A stretch of 18,484 nt of DNA, taken from assembly GCA_903864375.1 (NCBI GenBank), contig CAIPFS010000614.1, positions 1-18,484 of the forward strand, read 5' to 3'. This DNA comes from an uncultured Verrucomicrobiota bacterium (GTDB taxonomy: Bacteria; Verrucomicrobiota; Verrucomicrobiia; Limisphaerales; UBA9464). Below are positions 1 through 8,351 of the stretch, piece by piece (position 1 is the stretch's first letter; every line of letters begins with the position of its first letter). The translations under genes and the position numbers were made by a program. Below the pieces are notes generated by a model. That model made no database searches. It was not told where the DNA came from and saw only the letters and a program-made list of their open reading frames with translations.

Positions 1-1773
1 AGTTGCGTCAATGATTTTGTCGAGGGCGGCATGGAAAACACCAGTGCCACCACTCTCACCGACGACACCCTGTTCACGGCGGAAACAGAAAACATCCACG
101 ACAGCGGTTCGCTGGTCTCGCACGAGATGGCGCATCAATGGTTCGGGGATTTGGTCACGAGCAAGGACTGGAGCGACATCTGGTTGAACGAGGGGTTCGC
201 CACCTATTACGAGGTGCTCTACGAGGGCCACAAGCACGGTCGGGATTCGATGCTGTATGAATTGTACCACAATGCCCGTGGGATTCTGGGTCAAGCCAAT
301 GATACCAATCCGATTGTCCGGAAAAGCTACGGCGATCCGATGAGTGTGTTCAATTATCTGGCCTATCCCAAGGGGGGCTGGGTGTTGCACATGCTGCGCA
401 GCCAGTTGGGTGAGGATCTGTATCGCCGGTGCATTCAGACCTACCTGGCCCGGAATGCGTATAAGAATGTACAGACCGAGGATTTAAGGAGCGTCATTCA
501 TGAGCTGTCCGGACGTTCCTTTGAATCCTTTTTTGATCAGTGGCTGTACCACGCCCATCACCCGGAACTGAATATCAGCTACGGGTGGGATGAGGCGACC
601 CGACTGGCCCGGTTGACGATCCGCCAGGATCAGGAGTTGGGCGCACAGGTTCTGCTGTTCGACTTCCCGCTGACGGTTCGTTTTCAAGGTCCCTTTGGGG
701 TCGTCGACCGCGTGATCCAGGTCAGGGAAAAGGAGGCTGATTTCCAGTTTCCGCTCGCTGCGGCTCCCGTCAGCGTCCGCATCGATCCGGACTACACCCT
801 GCTGGCCAGGATTCATTTCGATGTTTCGCGGGAGATGCTTAAAGTGCAGCTGGCCAACACCCATGACGTTTTGGGTCGACTGCTGGCGATCGAAAAACTG
901 GCCACGGAAACGGATCACGAATCGGTGGCCTTGCTTCGCTCCACCCTCCAACAGGACCCGTTTCATGGAGTCCGCATGGAGGCGGCCACCGCTCTGCGGA
1001 CGATTCACACCGACGAGGCCCTGGAGGCGTTGCTGGCCTCCACGGAGCAGCCGGACGCCCGGGTGCGCCGGGAGGTTGTGACTCATCTGGGCGAATTCTA
1101 TCGGGAGAGTGTTCCTCCCGTGCTGAACCGGATTCTGGCCCGGGAGAAAAATCCAGAGATTGTCGCGGCCGCCTTGCGGGGACTTGCGCCGTATCCGACC
1201 GCCGGGGTTCGGGAAACTCTTTTGAAATACCTGGGGAGCGAGTCGTATCGAGACCGATTGGCCGGGGCGGCGATCCATGCCATGAAAGCCCAGGACGATC
1301 CTGCCTATGTCGAGCCGTTGCTTCATCAGCTTCAGGGAGGCGGCAGTGGATGGTCCACGCAGGTCATAGCCCAGGGGATTGAGGCCCTGGCTTATCTGGC
1401 ACGCAATGACACCCAGCGGGATGCCGTCCGGGAGTTTCTGGTTCTCCATGTGAATGACCCTCGCGAGCGGGTGAAGCTGGCGTCATTGAGCGCCCTGGGA
1501 ACGCTGGGAGATGCGAAGGCATTGCCGGTGCTGGGGACTTTTGCAAAGGCGGCCAAGGACAGCCCCGTGCGGACCCGGGCCGAACAGGCGATATCCGCCC
1601 TGCGGAGCACCCGGAAGCCGGTGGATGATTTCAAGAACCTGCGGGAGGAGGTTCTTTCGTTGCAAAAGGAGGGTCGGGAGCTTCGGAAGGAATTGGACGA
1701 GCTCAAGAATCAGGTGCGGTCCAAGGGGGAGACTCCGGACAAGAAGGGGTCCAAGACCACCAAGGCCCGATAG
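1..1773 (+). CDS. M1-family zinc aminopeptidase with HEAT-like C-terminal repeats (5' end missing)
   Basis: The reading frame is open from base 1, so the N-terminus lies outside the window; 590 residues are visible. The substrate-anchoring motif GGMEN spans residues 9-13 (GAMEN in most relatives). The zinc site is HEMAH at 41-45, followed 18 residues later by E64 in LNEGFA, with E42 as the catalytic base. Y122 in AYPKGGWVLHML fits the conserved transition-state tyrosine. These are the M1 (gluzincin) signatures, so the protein should remove N-terminal residues from peptides. After the catalytic core, residues about 280-530 form helical pairs of HEAT type, for example around DARVRREVVTHL and DPRERVKLASLSALG. 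Residues about 545-575 are a charged heptad-like coiled coil, and the end is Lys-rich. Whether it is exported cannot be judged without the N-terminus. Family call is firm; substrate is unknown. Confidence 0.93.
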   Translation, partial: SCVNDFVEGGMENTSATTLTDDTLFTAETENIHDSGSLVSHEMAHQWFGDLVTSKDWSDIWLNEGFATYYEVLYEGHKHGRDSMLYELYHNARGILGQANDTNPIVRKSYGDPMSVFNYLAYPKGGWVLHMLRSQLGEDLYRRCIQTYLARNAYKNVQTEDLRSVIHELSGRSFESFFDQWLYHAHHPELNISYGWDEATRLARLTIRQDQELGAQVLLFDFPLTVRFQGPFGVVDRVIQVREKEADFQFPLAAAPVSVRIDPDYTLLARIHFDVSREMLKVQLANTHDVLGRLLAIEKLATETDHESVALLRSTLQQDPFHGVRMEAATALRTIHTDEALEALLASTEQPDARVRREVVTHLGEFYRESVPPVLNRILAREKNPEIVAAALRGLAPYPTAGVRETLLKYLGSESYRDRLAGAAIHAMKAQDDPAYVEPLLHQLQGGGSGWSTQVIAQGIEALAYLARNDTQRDAVREFLVLHVNDPRERVKLASLSALGTLGDAKALPVLGTFAKAAKDSPVRTRAEQAISALRSTRKPVDDFKNLREEVLSLQKEGRELRKELDELKNQVRSKGETPDKKGSKTTKAR

Positions 1774-1851
1774 AAGATGTCCAACGGCATGACATTGGCG
1801 GTTCCTGGCAGGATTCGCTGACAACCCACGTCCCGGTTGCTATCGTCGGAA

Positions 1852-3027
1852 ATGATTCGGTTCGGCTCATTGGAGCTGAAATCCAACCTCTTTCTTTCGC
1901 CATTGGCGGGCTACACCAGCCTGCCGTTCCGATTGGTTGTCCGGGAACTGGGTGGAATTCACCTGGCCACCACGGATCTCGTGAACGCGCGTTCGCTCAT
2001 TGAGCGCAATCGCAAGGCGTTGAAGTTGATCGAAACCAATCCTCAGGACAGCCCGCTGGCCGTGCAGCTCTTTGGGGCGGTTCCGGAAGAGATGCGGGAT
2101 GCCGCGCTGTACCTCGAGTCCCTGGGTGTCACCTCGATCGACATCAACATGGGGTGTCCGGTCAAAAAGGTGACCAAGACGGGCGGTGGTTCCGCGATGA
2201 TGACCGAGCACGAAAAAACGGCCCGGCTCGTTCGCTGCATGGTGGAGGCGGTCAAGATTCCGGTGACGGCCAAGATGCGGCTCGGATGGGATGACGACAA
2301 CATCACGGCCCCGGACCTGGCCCGGGCCCTGGAGGGTGCCGGAATTGCCGCGGTGTTTGTTCATGGCCGGACCCGCGAGCAAGGCTTTGGTGGGACGGTG
2401 AACCTCGCCGGGATTCGGCGGGTGGTCGAGGCGGTGGACCGGATACCGGTGATTGGAAATGGGGATGTCACCACACCGGAAGCCGCCCGGTGGATGCTGC
2501 GGGAGACCGGCTGTTCGGGGGTGAGCATCGGACGCGGAGCGTTTTATGATCCGTGGATATTTCTTCGGACCCGTCAATTGCTGGAGACCGGCATTGAGCC
2601 GCCCGATGTTGGCTTTTCGGAGAGGGTCCGGGTCATGAACCGGCATCTGGACTACATGGTGGAGGTATTTGGCGAGGAGTTGGGCTGCATCCAATTCCGA
2701 AAGATTGCCCCCTGGTATGCCCGTCGTTTTGGTCCGGTTCACGAATTCAACAAACGGGTGGTGCAACTGCGGAGCCGCGAGGAATTCCGGCAGATCCTGG
2801 AAAGCTACCTTCAATGGCGCAGCCAGTTTTGCGACGGGCAGGGTGAGTTGCTTCCGCGCTTTCAGCCGCCGCCGATGATCGCGAGCTTTCTGCGCCCGGA
2901 GCTGGAAGAGGGGCCCGCCAGCACCCGGCGAACAGAGATCCCGGTTCCCCGGGGGGCCGGTGGAAGTGTGGTGATGCCGAAACCATTTGATCTTCCCTGT
3001 CCCTGCGGGAGGTTTTTTTGCGCCTGA
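1852..3027 (+). CDS. dus: tRNA-dihydrouridine synthase with C-terminal extension
   Basis: This flavoenzyme reduces uridines in tRNA to dihydrouridine using FMN and NADPH. The TIM-barrel motifs are plain: PLAGYTSLPFR near the N-terminus, INMGCPVKKV with catalytic Cys102, TAKMRLGWDD with K141, FVHGRTREQG with H171, and the phosphate-binding GNGDV and IGRGAF. I chose ATG 1852 because it gives the usual start MIRFGSLELKSNLFL; an in-frame TTG at 1837 would add five residues. The product is 391 aa, longer than the usual 320-350. The last 50 or so residues are Pro/Arg-rich and end in CPCGRFFCA, with no family match I recognise. A terminator-like hairpin overlaps the last codons, so the end of the frame may be little constrained. 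The resemblance is to the DusB branch, but the exact tRNA target position is not deducible here. Confidence 0.94.
   Translation: MIRFGSLELKSNLFLSPLAGYTSLPFRLVVRELGGIHLATTDLVNARSLIERNRKALKLIETNPQDSPLAVQLFGAVPEEMRDAALYLESLGVTSIDINMGCPVKKVTKTGGGSAMMTEHEKTARLVRCMVEAVKIPVTAKMRLGWDDDNITAPDLARALEGAGIAAVFVHGRTREQGFGGTVNLAGIRRVVEAVDRIPVIGNGDVTTPEAARWMLRETGCSGVSIGRGAFYDPWIFLRTRQLLETGIEPPDVGFSERVRVMNRHLDYMVEVFGEELGCIQFRKIAPWYARRFGPVHEFNKRVVQLRSREEFRQILESYLQWRSQFCDGQGELLPRFQPPPMIASFLRPELEEGPASTRRTEIPVPRGAGGSVVMPKPFDLPCPCGRFFCA
2992..3019 (+). terminator. Possible intrinsic terminator inside the end of the dus frame
   Basis: Arms at 2992-2997 and 3007-3012 form a 6-bp stem with one G-U pair and a 9-nt loop. 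They are followed at once by seven T (3013-3019). The position, a few codons before the dus stop, suits termination before the sigma-factor operon. The stem is short, so strength is uncertain. Confidence 0.45.
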
Positions 3028-3096
3028 CATTCTGGAGACATCCGTGGCCTGGGACGCCGCAGCTGATGGATCCGCGTCACCTCGAACCACACGACC

Positions 3097-3762
3097 ATGT
3101 TGGACTGTCTGACCCTGACCGCCGCCAAGACGTCTCATTTGCCGGTTTACAGTGGACCGCTGGATGGGTCATCGTTTTCCACCTCGATGGACAACATGGA
3201 CTCAGACCCATTGCCCACGGGACCGATTGGCTACGAGCAACTGGCGGAGTATTTCAGTGAGCTGCGGGCACTGGCTCACCATTTTCTTCAGGCTGAATCG
3301 CGGAATCCGACCCTCACGCCGACCGCCCTGGTCAGCACCGCCCTGAGGAGGGCCAAGCCGAGTGATACCGACTGGTTGGACGTCACCTGGGAGAACCGGG
3401 CCCATTTTTTCAGCACCCTGTCGTCGCACATGCGGCGGGCACTGGTGGACCGGGCCCGGCATCGCAAGGCCAGAGGACGCGACAAGGTCGATTACCTGGC
3501 CCCGGATGATCCCCAGTTGTTGAATCTGGCCTGGAACGCAGAGGACCGTCCCGAGGAATTCCTGATTCTGGACGAGGCGAGGACGAAACTGGCGGAGATG
3601 AATCCTGGGTTGGCCGAGGTTCTGGCCCTGTTTTACGATCTGAAAGTCTCGACGGCGGACATCGCACGGATTCGTGGTTGCTGCGAAAAAACCGTGGATC
3701 GAGATCTCCGGCGGTCCAGGGCGCTGTTGAAAATTCTCTACAAGGAGCGGGCAACCGCGTGA
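3097..3762 (+). CDS. ECF-like RNA polymerase sigma factor, kinase-linked
   Basis: This is a promoter-specificity subunit of the ECF-like sigma-70 group common in Planctomycetota, Verrucomicrobiota and Acidobacteriota. The sigma-2 region covers residues about 46-130, including the group's TPTALVSTALRR segment and MRRALVDRARHRKA. A sigma-4 region covers about 165-215, with the DNA-binding helix-turn-helix at 185-211 (STADIARIRG, then TVDRDLRRSRALL). No anti-sigma gene is nearby; instead a Ser/Thr kinase begins 6 nt after the stop. Kinase-paired ECF factors are known (for example EcfP with PknT in Vibrio), where phosphorylation switches the sigma factor on, so a similar link is a fair inference. 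The start is uncertain: ATG 3187 or 3196 would remove 30 or 33 residues that lie before the conserved region, and no clear ribosome-binding site decides it. Confidence 0.88.
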   Translation: MLDCLTLTAAKTSHLPVYSGPLDGSSFSTSMDNMDSDPLPTGPIGYEQLAEYFSELRALAHHFLQAESRNPTLTPTALVSTALRRAKPSDTDWLDVTWENRAHFFSTLSSHMRRALVDRARHRKARGRDKVDYLAPDDPQLLNLAWNAEDRPEEFLILDEARTKLAEMNPGLAEVLALFYDLKVSTADIARIRGCCEKTVDRDLRRSRALLKILYKERATA

Positions 3763-3768
3763 ATCGTT

Positions 3769-6700
3769 GTGCGCCGACCGGAAGAACAGGACTGGCTTCG
3801 GGCGGAAACGCTGGCGGAACAATTGTCGGCGCTGCGACCCGATGAGGTTCGGGCTCGCTTTCAGGCGCTGGCAGCCTCCGGTGAATCGGAACTGGTCCTG
3901 GAACTGGCCCGGCAATTGGTTGCCGATCGACCGCCCCTGGCGGGATTGCAGCCGGGGACTTCGTTCAACGGGTTTCGATTGATTTCCGTATTGGGGGAGG
4001 GGTCCATGGGCACGGTCTGGCGCGCCCGTCAGGAACTGATCGAGCGGGATGTGGCCGTCAAAGTCATTCATGCCCAGTTGCTGGGACCGGACCGTCAGGA
4101 GCGTTTCCTGCGGGAAATGCGGACCCTGGGTAAGTTGAGCCATCCTGGATTGGTTCAGGTGTATGGGGCTGGAATCCACGATCCGGGAGGGATGGCACCC
4201 ATGCCATTCTTCGCCATGGAATTGGTGGAAGGTCTGCCCCTCCATGAGTGGGCATCCGCCCAATTCCGTCCGCCTGCGGAGGTGCTGCGGGTCATGGCGG
4301 CTGTTTGTTCCGCAGTTCAAAGCGCCCATGATCGGCAGATTGTCCATCGTGACCTCAAGCCGGCCAATATTTTGGTGCGCCCGGATGGGAGACCGGTGGT
4401 GCTCGATTTTGGGATCGCCCGGTTGATGGGGACGGATACGAACACGGGACCCGGAGGATTTGAGGGAACGCCGGTCTATGCCGCACCCGAGCAATTTCTG
4501 GGACGGACTCATTCGGTTCAGGAGTTGGCAGGGGTCGACCTGTATGCAATCGGCGTCATTCTGTTTGAGCTGCTGGCCGGACGCTTTCCGTTCGACCTTC
4601 CCACGGAGCGTTCGCTGGCAAAAATCCGTCAAACCAAGCTCGAAGGGCCGGTCCTGCGTCTGGCAGATGCCTGGAGTGCATGCCCGCCGCTGGTGGACGA
4701 AGTCATTTCAAGGGCCGTCCGACGTGAGCCGCTGGACCGGGTCTACTCCACGCTGGCGGAATTTGGCCGGGCGCTCGACGCCGCAGCGGCCCGCCTCAGC
4801 CTTGGTGTTCCGGCCCCGCCCCCGTGGACGCCGGCGGTCGGGGCGGTGATCCCGAGAACCCACTGGGAACTGGATCGACGGCTGGGTGAAGGCGGGGCGG
4901 GGGAGGTCTGGCTGGGGCATCATCAGGAGCTGGGTGAGCGACGGGTCTTTAAATTCTGTGATTCAGAAGAGAAGGCCAGGACCTTGCGTCGGGAGTTGAC
5001 GGTTTACCGTCTCCTGCGCGATCGGGTGGGTCGAAACCCGCATTTTGTTCCGCTGCTGGAGGTGGCCTTGGCCGAGGCTCCCTGGTATTTGATGATGGAG
5101 GATGTCGACGCGGTGGATCTTCCCAGCTGGTGCGCCGCCCTTCCCGGTGGTGTGAATGGGTTGAGTCCCGACGTCCGGATGGAGATGGCGGCCCAGGTGG
5201 CCGAGGCGCTGCAGGCGGCACACGAGGCCGGCATTCTCCATCGGGATATCAAACCGGCCAACCTGTTGATTCGCGGAGGGCCGAACGCAGCCTCCGGCGG
5301 TCCGCACGTGATGATCACGGATTTTGGCATCGGTCAGATCGTCGCTGAGGACCTTTTGCGGGGAGGTGGACAAGCCGGATTCACGCGCACCGTATCCGGA
5401 ATGGCCCGGTCGACCCTTTCCGGGACCTTGTTTTATCTGGCACCCGAGGTCCTGGGGGGACAGCCGGCAACGGCCCGGTCGGATATTTACAGTCTGGGCG
5501 TCGTGCTTTGGCAATTGTTCGCAGGAAACTTTAATGCCGCATTGGATCCTGCCGACTGGGCTGGTCCGATCGCGAATGCCCATCTTCGTTCCGATTTGGC
5601 CAGATGTCTTGCCGGAAAGCCGGAACGTCGCTGGCAAAGCGCGGGTGAACTGGCGATGAGCCTCCGGCAACTTCCCGAGCGCCAGCGTGCGGAACAACGG
5701 CGCCAGGAAGAGTTGAAGGCGCGGGAACATCGCGCCTACATCCGCGGCGTGGCCGGCACCGCGGCCATCGCGGTGCTCGTGGTGGCGGGATTCATGGCGC
5801 TGGCCTGGCATGCCGTGCGCCAGCAGCGGTCGGCGGAGCAACGACTGGCGGAAAATCATCTTGAACGCCTCAAGACCATGGATCGGACGGACCTCCAGGC
5901 GGGCCGCCGGGAGCGGGGACTCGGCTATTGGGCACTGGCGGCAGAGCATGCCACGAATCAGGCCGATCTCCGTTCGGCGGCCGCCCTGGTCCTGGGACTG
6001 CCGGAGTTGATCGTCCAAAAGCCGTCCGCAATCCGGACGCCTCACCCGGCGGTTTTGCCCGGAGGAACGGCTCGCCCAAAACTGCCGGATGAAACCACCC
6101 GGACGGCGAGTGCCGATGGCCGTTGGCTGGCGATCGCCCGGAATAAGAACGGCACGGATGGACTGCTGAACCTTGTGGAACTGTCCACGGGCCGGGTGAA
6201 AACCGTTGGATGGACGAACTTTCCATGGATGCCGGTGGGCGAACCGGAATTGGTCCGATTCAGTCCCGACAGTCAGCGCCTGGCGATTGGCGGGGGTGAG
6301 ACCAGTCGCAATCTGTTGATTCTGCGGATGCCGGAGGGACAACTCGAAACCTATCTTTTTCATCCGTCGGATATCCTCAGCTGTGCCTGGCATCCGGTGA
6401 ACCGTCAACTGGCCACCGGTTGTGCCGATCACTCCATCCGGCTCTGGGACCTGGAGGGTGCGGGTCCCTCCGTATTGGCATCCGGGGCTTCGACCAATTT
6501 TGACCTCCCGCCCCGTCTCCATGTTCCCGCCATGGACAGACCCCAGGGAATTCTGCTGGGGCATCGGGATGCTGTACGGTTTCTGGCCTTTTCAACCGAT
6601 GGTCGATGGCTGGCTTCCCTGGATGCCGGTGGGCTTCTGCAACTTCACCAGGGCTTCCAATCCGATCTGCCAATCCGCCCCAATAAGGAAAATGCAGTGG

Positions 6701-7881
6701 TGAATGCCACCGGGCATTCCTTTTCAGGCCTCAGCCTGGCGGTGGAATTTGTTGTCAGGAATCCGGAATCCGTCGTCGGTCTGACCTTTGTGGGGCAGGA
6801 GATCCGGGTCCTTCGAAGATCAGGCGAATCGGAGGCGTTTGCCTTTCTGCCGCCACAAATGCCTTCCGAACAGTTTGTTGGACCGGGAGTGACGCACCTC
6901 GCCTGGACTCCGGATGGCACGCGTTTGTGCGTGCTGACCGCTGATGATGTCCTGTGGCTGGAGTCTTCCTCCCTGGAATTCCGACCGTCTCACCGGAATG
7001 TCAATGCCGATGGACTCCTGCCGGGGCCGGGACCCGATGCCATGACCCTGAGCCTGATCAGCCCACCACGAGCGCGGGAACAGGTCCGATCGTTTCAGGT
7101 CAATCTGATGCCGTTGACCGGGGATCATCTCCAGGCCCCGGAGCCCATTGAGGCTCTCTCCGCGGGTGGACTCAACGATGCCGATACGGCCCCCCTGGTT
7201 TCAACCGATGACGGTCGGTTCGCTCTACGGGTCGACCGACGGGTGCTGTTCCTCGATGCCCGGCATGTGCCCATGAACCCGACACCGATCGAGGTTGGAA
7301 ATGCCGGGGAACATCTGACCGACTGGTTCTGGGACGCTCACGGCTCGGTGTTTGGCGTCCTCCTGAAGACCGATACCCAGGCCCGTCTGTTGCTTTGGTC
7401 GCTGGCCGGGGATCCGCCCGATTTGAAGCAGGCTCCTGTGGAAGTCCCGCTGCCGGTTCGCACCCGGGTGGCTGCGGCGCAGGACGGACGGCACGTGATC
7501 ACCCGGAACTTCAGCGAGGGACTGGTTCTACGCGGCATGCCTGGGCCGGGTCGGTCCCACGTCCTGGATGCCTCGGCAGAAGCCCGGCAGGAACGCCCCC
7601 TGGCAGCGTCGCACGATGGGCATTTTCTGGCGCTGGTGGTGGATAGCCATCGTGTGCGGCTCCTAACGCTGCCGTCGGGCCTGTTGTTTGCCGAACTCTC
7701 GAGTCCACGCCTGGCACCCATTCAATACCTGGAATGGAAACCCGACGGCTTCCAATTGGCGGGGGTGACGGAGGATGGCTTCATCCTGATGTGGAATCTC
7801 CGACCCTGGTTGGAAATGCTGTCCTCAAACCATCTCGCCGGACCTTTCCAGATCTCGGCCTCCCAGACAGTTCGACCATGA
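3769..7881 (+). CDS. Membrane-anchored tandem Ser/Thr protein kinase with WD40 sensor region
   Basis: A 1370-aa protein with GTG start. It carries two complete Hanks-type kinase domains. Kinase 1 (about 69-340) has G-loop GEGSMG at 76-81, K98, HRD 193-195, DFG 213-215 and APE 239-241. Kinase 2 (about 366-635) has GEGGAG at 373-378, probable ATP Lys K395, HRD 491-493, DFG 518-520 and APE 558-560. Both look catalytically competent. One hydrophobic helix at about 660-680 follows. The remaining 690 residues contain degenerate WD40 repeats, the clearest at 869-895 (SIRLWDL), 931-955 (GHRDAVRFLAFSTDGRWLAS) and 1320-1344 (ending MWNL). The expected topology is kinases in the cytoplasm and propeller outside. 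It follows the sigma gene by 6 nt and overlaps the next gene by ATGA, so it should be co-expressed with both. The sigma factor is the obvious candidate substrate, by inference. Tandem kinase domains in one chain are unusual. Confidence 0.92.
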   Translation: MRRPEEQDWLRAETLAEQLSALRPDEVRARFQALAASGESELVLELARQLVADRPPLAGLQPGTSFNGFRLISVLGEGSMGTVWRARQELIERDVAVKVIHAQLLGPDRQERFLREMRTLGKLSHPGLVQVYGAGIHDPGGMAPMPFFAMELVEGLPLHEWASAQFRPPAEVLRVMAAVCSAVQSAHDRQIVHRDLKPANILVRPDGRPVVLDFGIARLMGTDTNTGPGGFEGTPVYAAPEQFLGRTHSVQELAGVDLYAIGVILFELLAGRFPFDLPTERSLAKIRQTKLEGPVLRLADAWSACPPLVDEVISRAVRREPLDRVYSTLAEFGRALDAAAARLSLGVPAPPPWTPAVGAVIPRTHWELDRRLGEGGAGEVWLGHHQELGERRVFKFCDSEEKARTLRRELTVYRLLRDRVGRNPHFVPLLEVALAEAPWYLMMEDVDAVDLPSWCAALPGGVNGLSPDVRMEMAAQVAEALQAAHEAGILHRDIKPANLLIRGGPNAASGGPHVMITDFGIGQIVAEDLLRGGGQAGFTRTVSGMARSTLSGTLFYLAPEVLGGQPATARSDIYSLGVVLWQLFAGNFNAALDPADWAGPIANAHLRSDLARCLAGKPERRWQSAGELAMSLRQLPERQRAEQRRQEELKAREHRAYIRGVAGTAAIAVLVVAGFMALAWHAVRQQRSAEQRLAENHLERLKTMDRTDLQAGRRERGLGYWALAAEHATNQADLRSAAALVLGLPELIVQKPSAIRTPHPAVLPGGTARPKLPDETTRTASADGRWLAIARNKNGTDGLLNLVELSTGRVKTVGWTNFPWMPVGEPELVRFSPDSQRLAIGGGETSRNLLILRMPEGQLETYLFHPSDILSCAWHPVNRQLATGCADHSIRLWDLEGAGPSVLASGASTNFDLPPRLHVPAMDRPQGILLGHRDAVRFLAFSTDGRWLASLDAGGLLQLHQGFQSDLPIRPNKENAVVNATGHSFSGLSLAVEFVVRNPESVVGLTFVGQEIRVLRRSGESEAFAFLPPQMPSEQFVGPGVTHLAWTPDGTRLCVLTADDVLWLESSSLEFRPSHRNVNADGLLPGPGPDAMTLSLISPPRAREQVRSFQVNLMPLTGDHLQAPEPIEALSAGGLNDADTAPLVSTDDGRFALRVDRRVLFLDARHVPMNPTPIEVGNAGEHLTDWFWDAHGSVFGVLLKTDTQARLLLWSLAGDPPDLKQAPVEVPLPVRTRVAAAQDGRHVITRNFSEGLVLRGMPGPGRSHVLDASAEARQERPLAASHDGHFLALVVDSHRVRLLTLPSGLLFAELSSPRLAPIQYLEWKPDGFQLAGVTEDGFILMWNLRPWLEMLSSNHLAGPFQISASQTVRP

Positions 7882-8351
7882 ACACCCAACACCTGGACCC
7901 CAGTCAACTCCTCCCAATCGAAGGGTTCCCCGACCCGCGCATGGCCCATGACTTTTGTCCAGCGTTGTGGCCGCTGTGCAATGGAACGCCCCTACCCCTT
8001 CTGAGCCTGGATGCGCACGAACGACGGTGCCTTGAGTTGGTCTCCGGTTATTACGAACTCAATCGACAATGGGTGCTTCCCGACGGGGCTCCGTCCAAGA
8101 CCGGGGGTGTGGCTGGGGCCCGGCGTGCCATTGATCAACTGGAAGACCGGTATGCGCCCCTGGGATTTTTTGGTGAGCCGGATTTTGAAGAGGGCTTGTG
8201 TCGCAACGTGAACATCGTGCGCCCGGGATTGCCCGGTCTTCTGTCCGAGGCGGCATCCCTCAGTTCACAGTTTGCCATTCCCGGAATGGATGAGTTGCCG
8301 GCAGAGGAGCTCAACGGACGTCCCATCCTTCGACGCTGGTCCCATGGATAA
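7878..8351 (+). CDS. Unrecognised 157-aa protein in the sigma-kinase operon
   Basis: I do not recognise a family. The ATG overlaps the kinase stop as ATGA (7878-7881), and the end overlaps the glycosyltransferase start by 8 nt (8344-8351). Both overlaps argue for a real, translationally coupled gene and decide the start, although the frame is open upstream to 7734. The protein is soluble, with no signal peptide or membrane segment. It has Cys at 27, 34 and 51 in the N-terminal third, a mixed-charge helical centre (ARRAIDQLEDRY), and a Pro/Gly-rich stretch (NIVRPGLPGLL). Possible roles, by position only, are an adaptor between kinase and glycosyltransferase, an accessory subunit, or a modified substrate. 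No function is assigned. Confidence 0.7.
   Translation: MNTQHLDPSQLLPIEGFPDPRMAHDFCPALWPLCNGTPLPLLSLDAHERRCLELVSGYYELNRQWVLPDGAPSKTGGVAGARRAIDQLEDRYAPLGFFGEPDFEEGLCRNVNIVRPGLPGLLSEAASLSSQFAIPGMDELPAEELNGRPILRRWSHG

Noticed and set aside
1867..3138. Long minus-strand open frame (423 codons) opposite dus
   Set aside because: It lies antisense to a clear Dus protein and its translation has no family motifs; long shadow frames are expected at this GC content.
3202..4632. Minus-strand open frame of 476 codons opposite sigma factor and kinase
   Set aside because: The plus strand carries clear sigma and kinase motifs; the minus translation is rich in Gln, Arg and Pro and lacks recognisable motifs.
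4963..6564. Minus-strand open frame of 533 codons opposite the kinase
   Set aside because: Same reasoning: antisense shadow of conserved kinase 2 and WD40 sequence.
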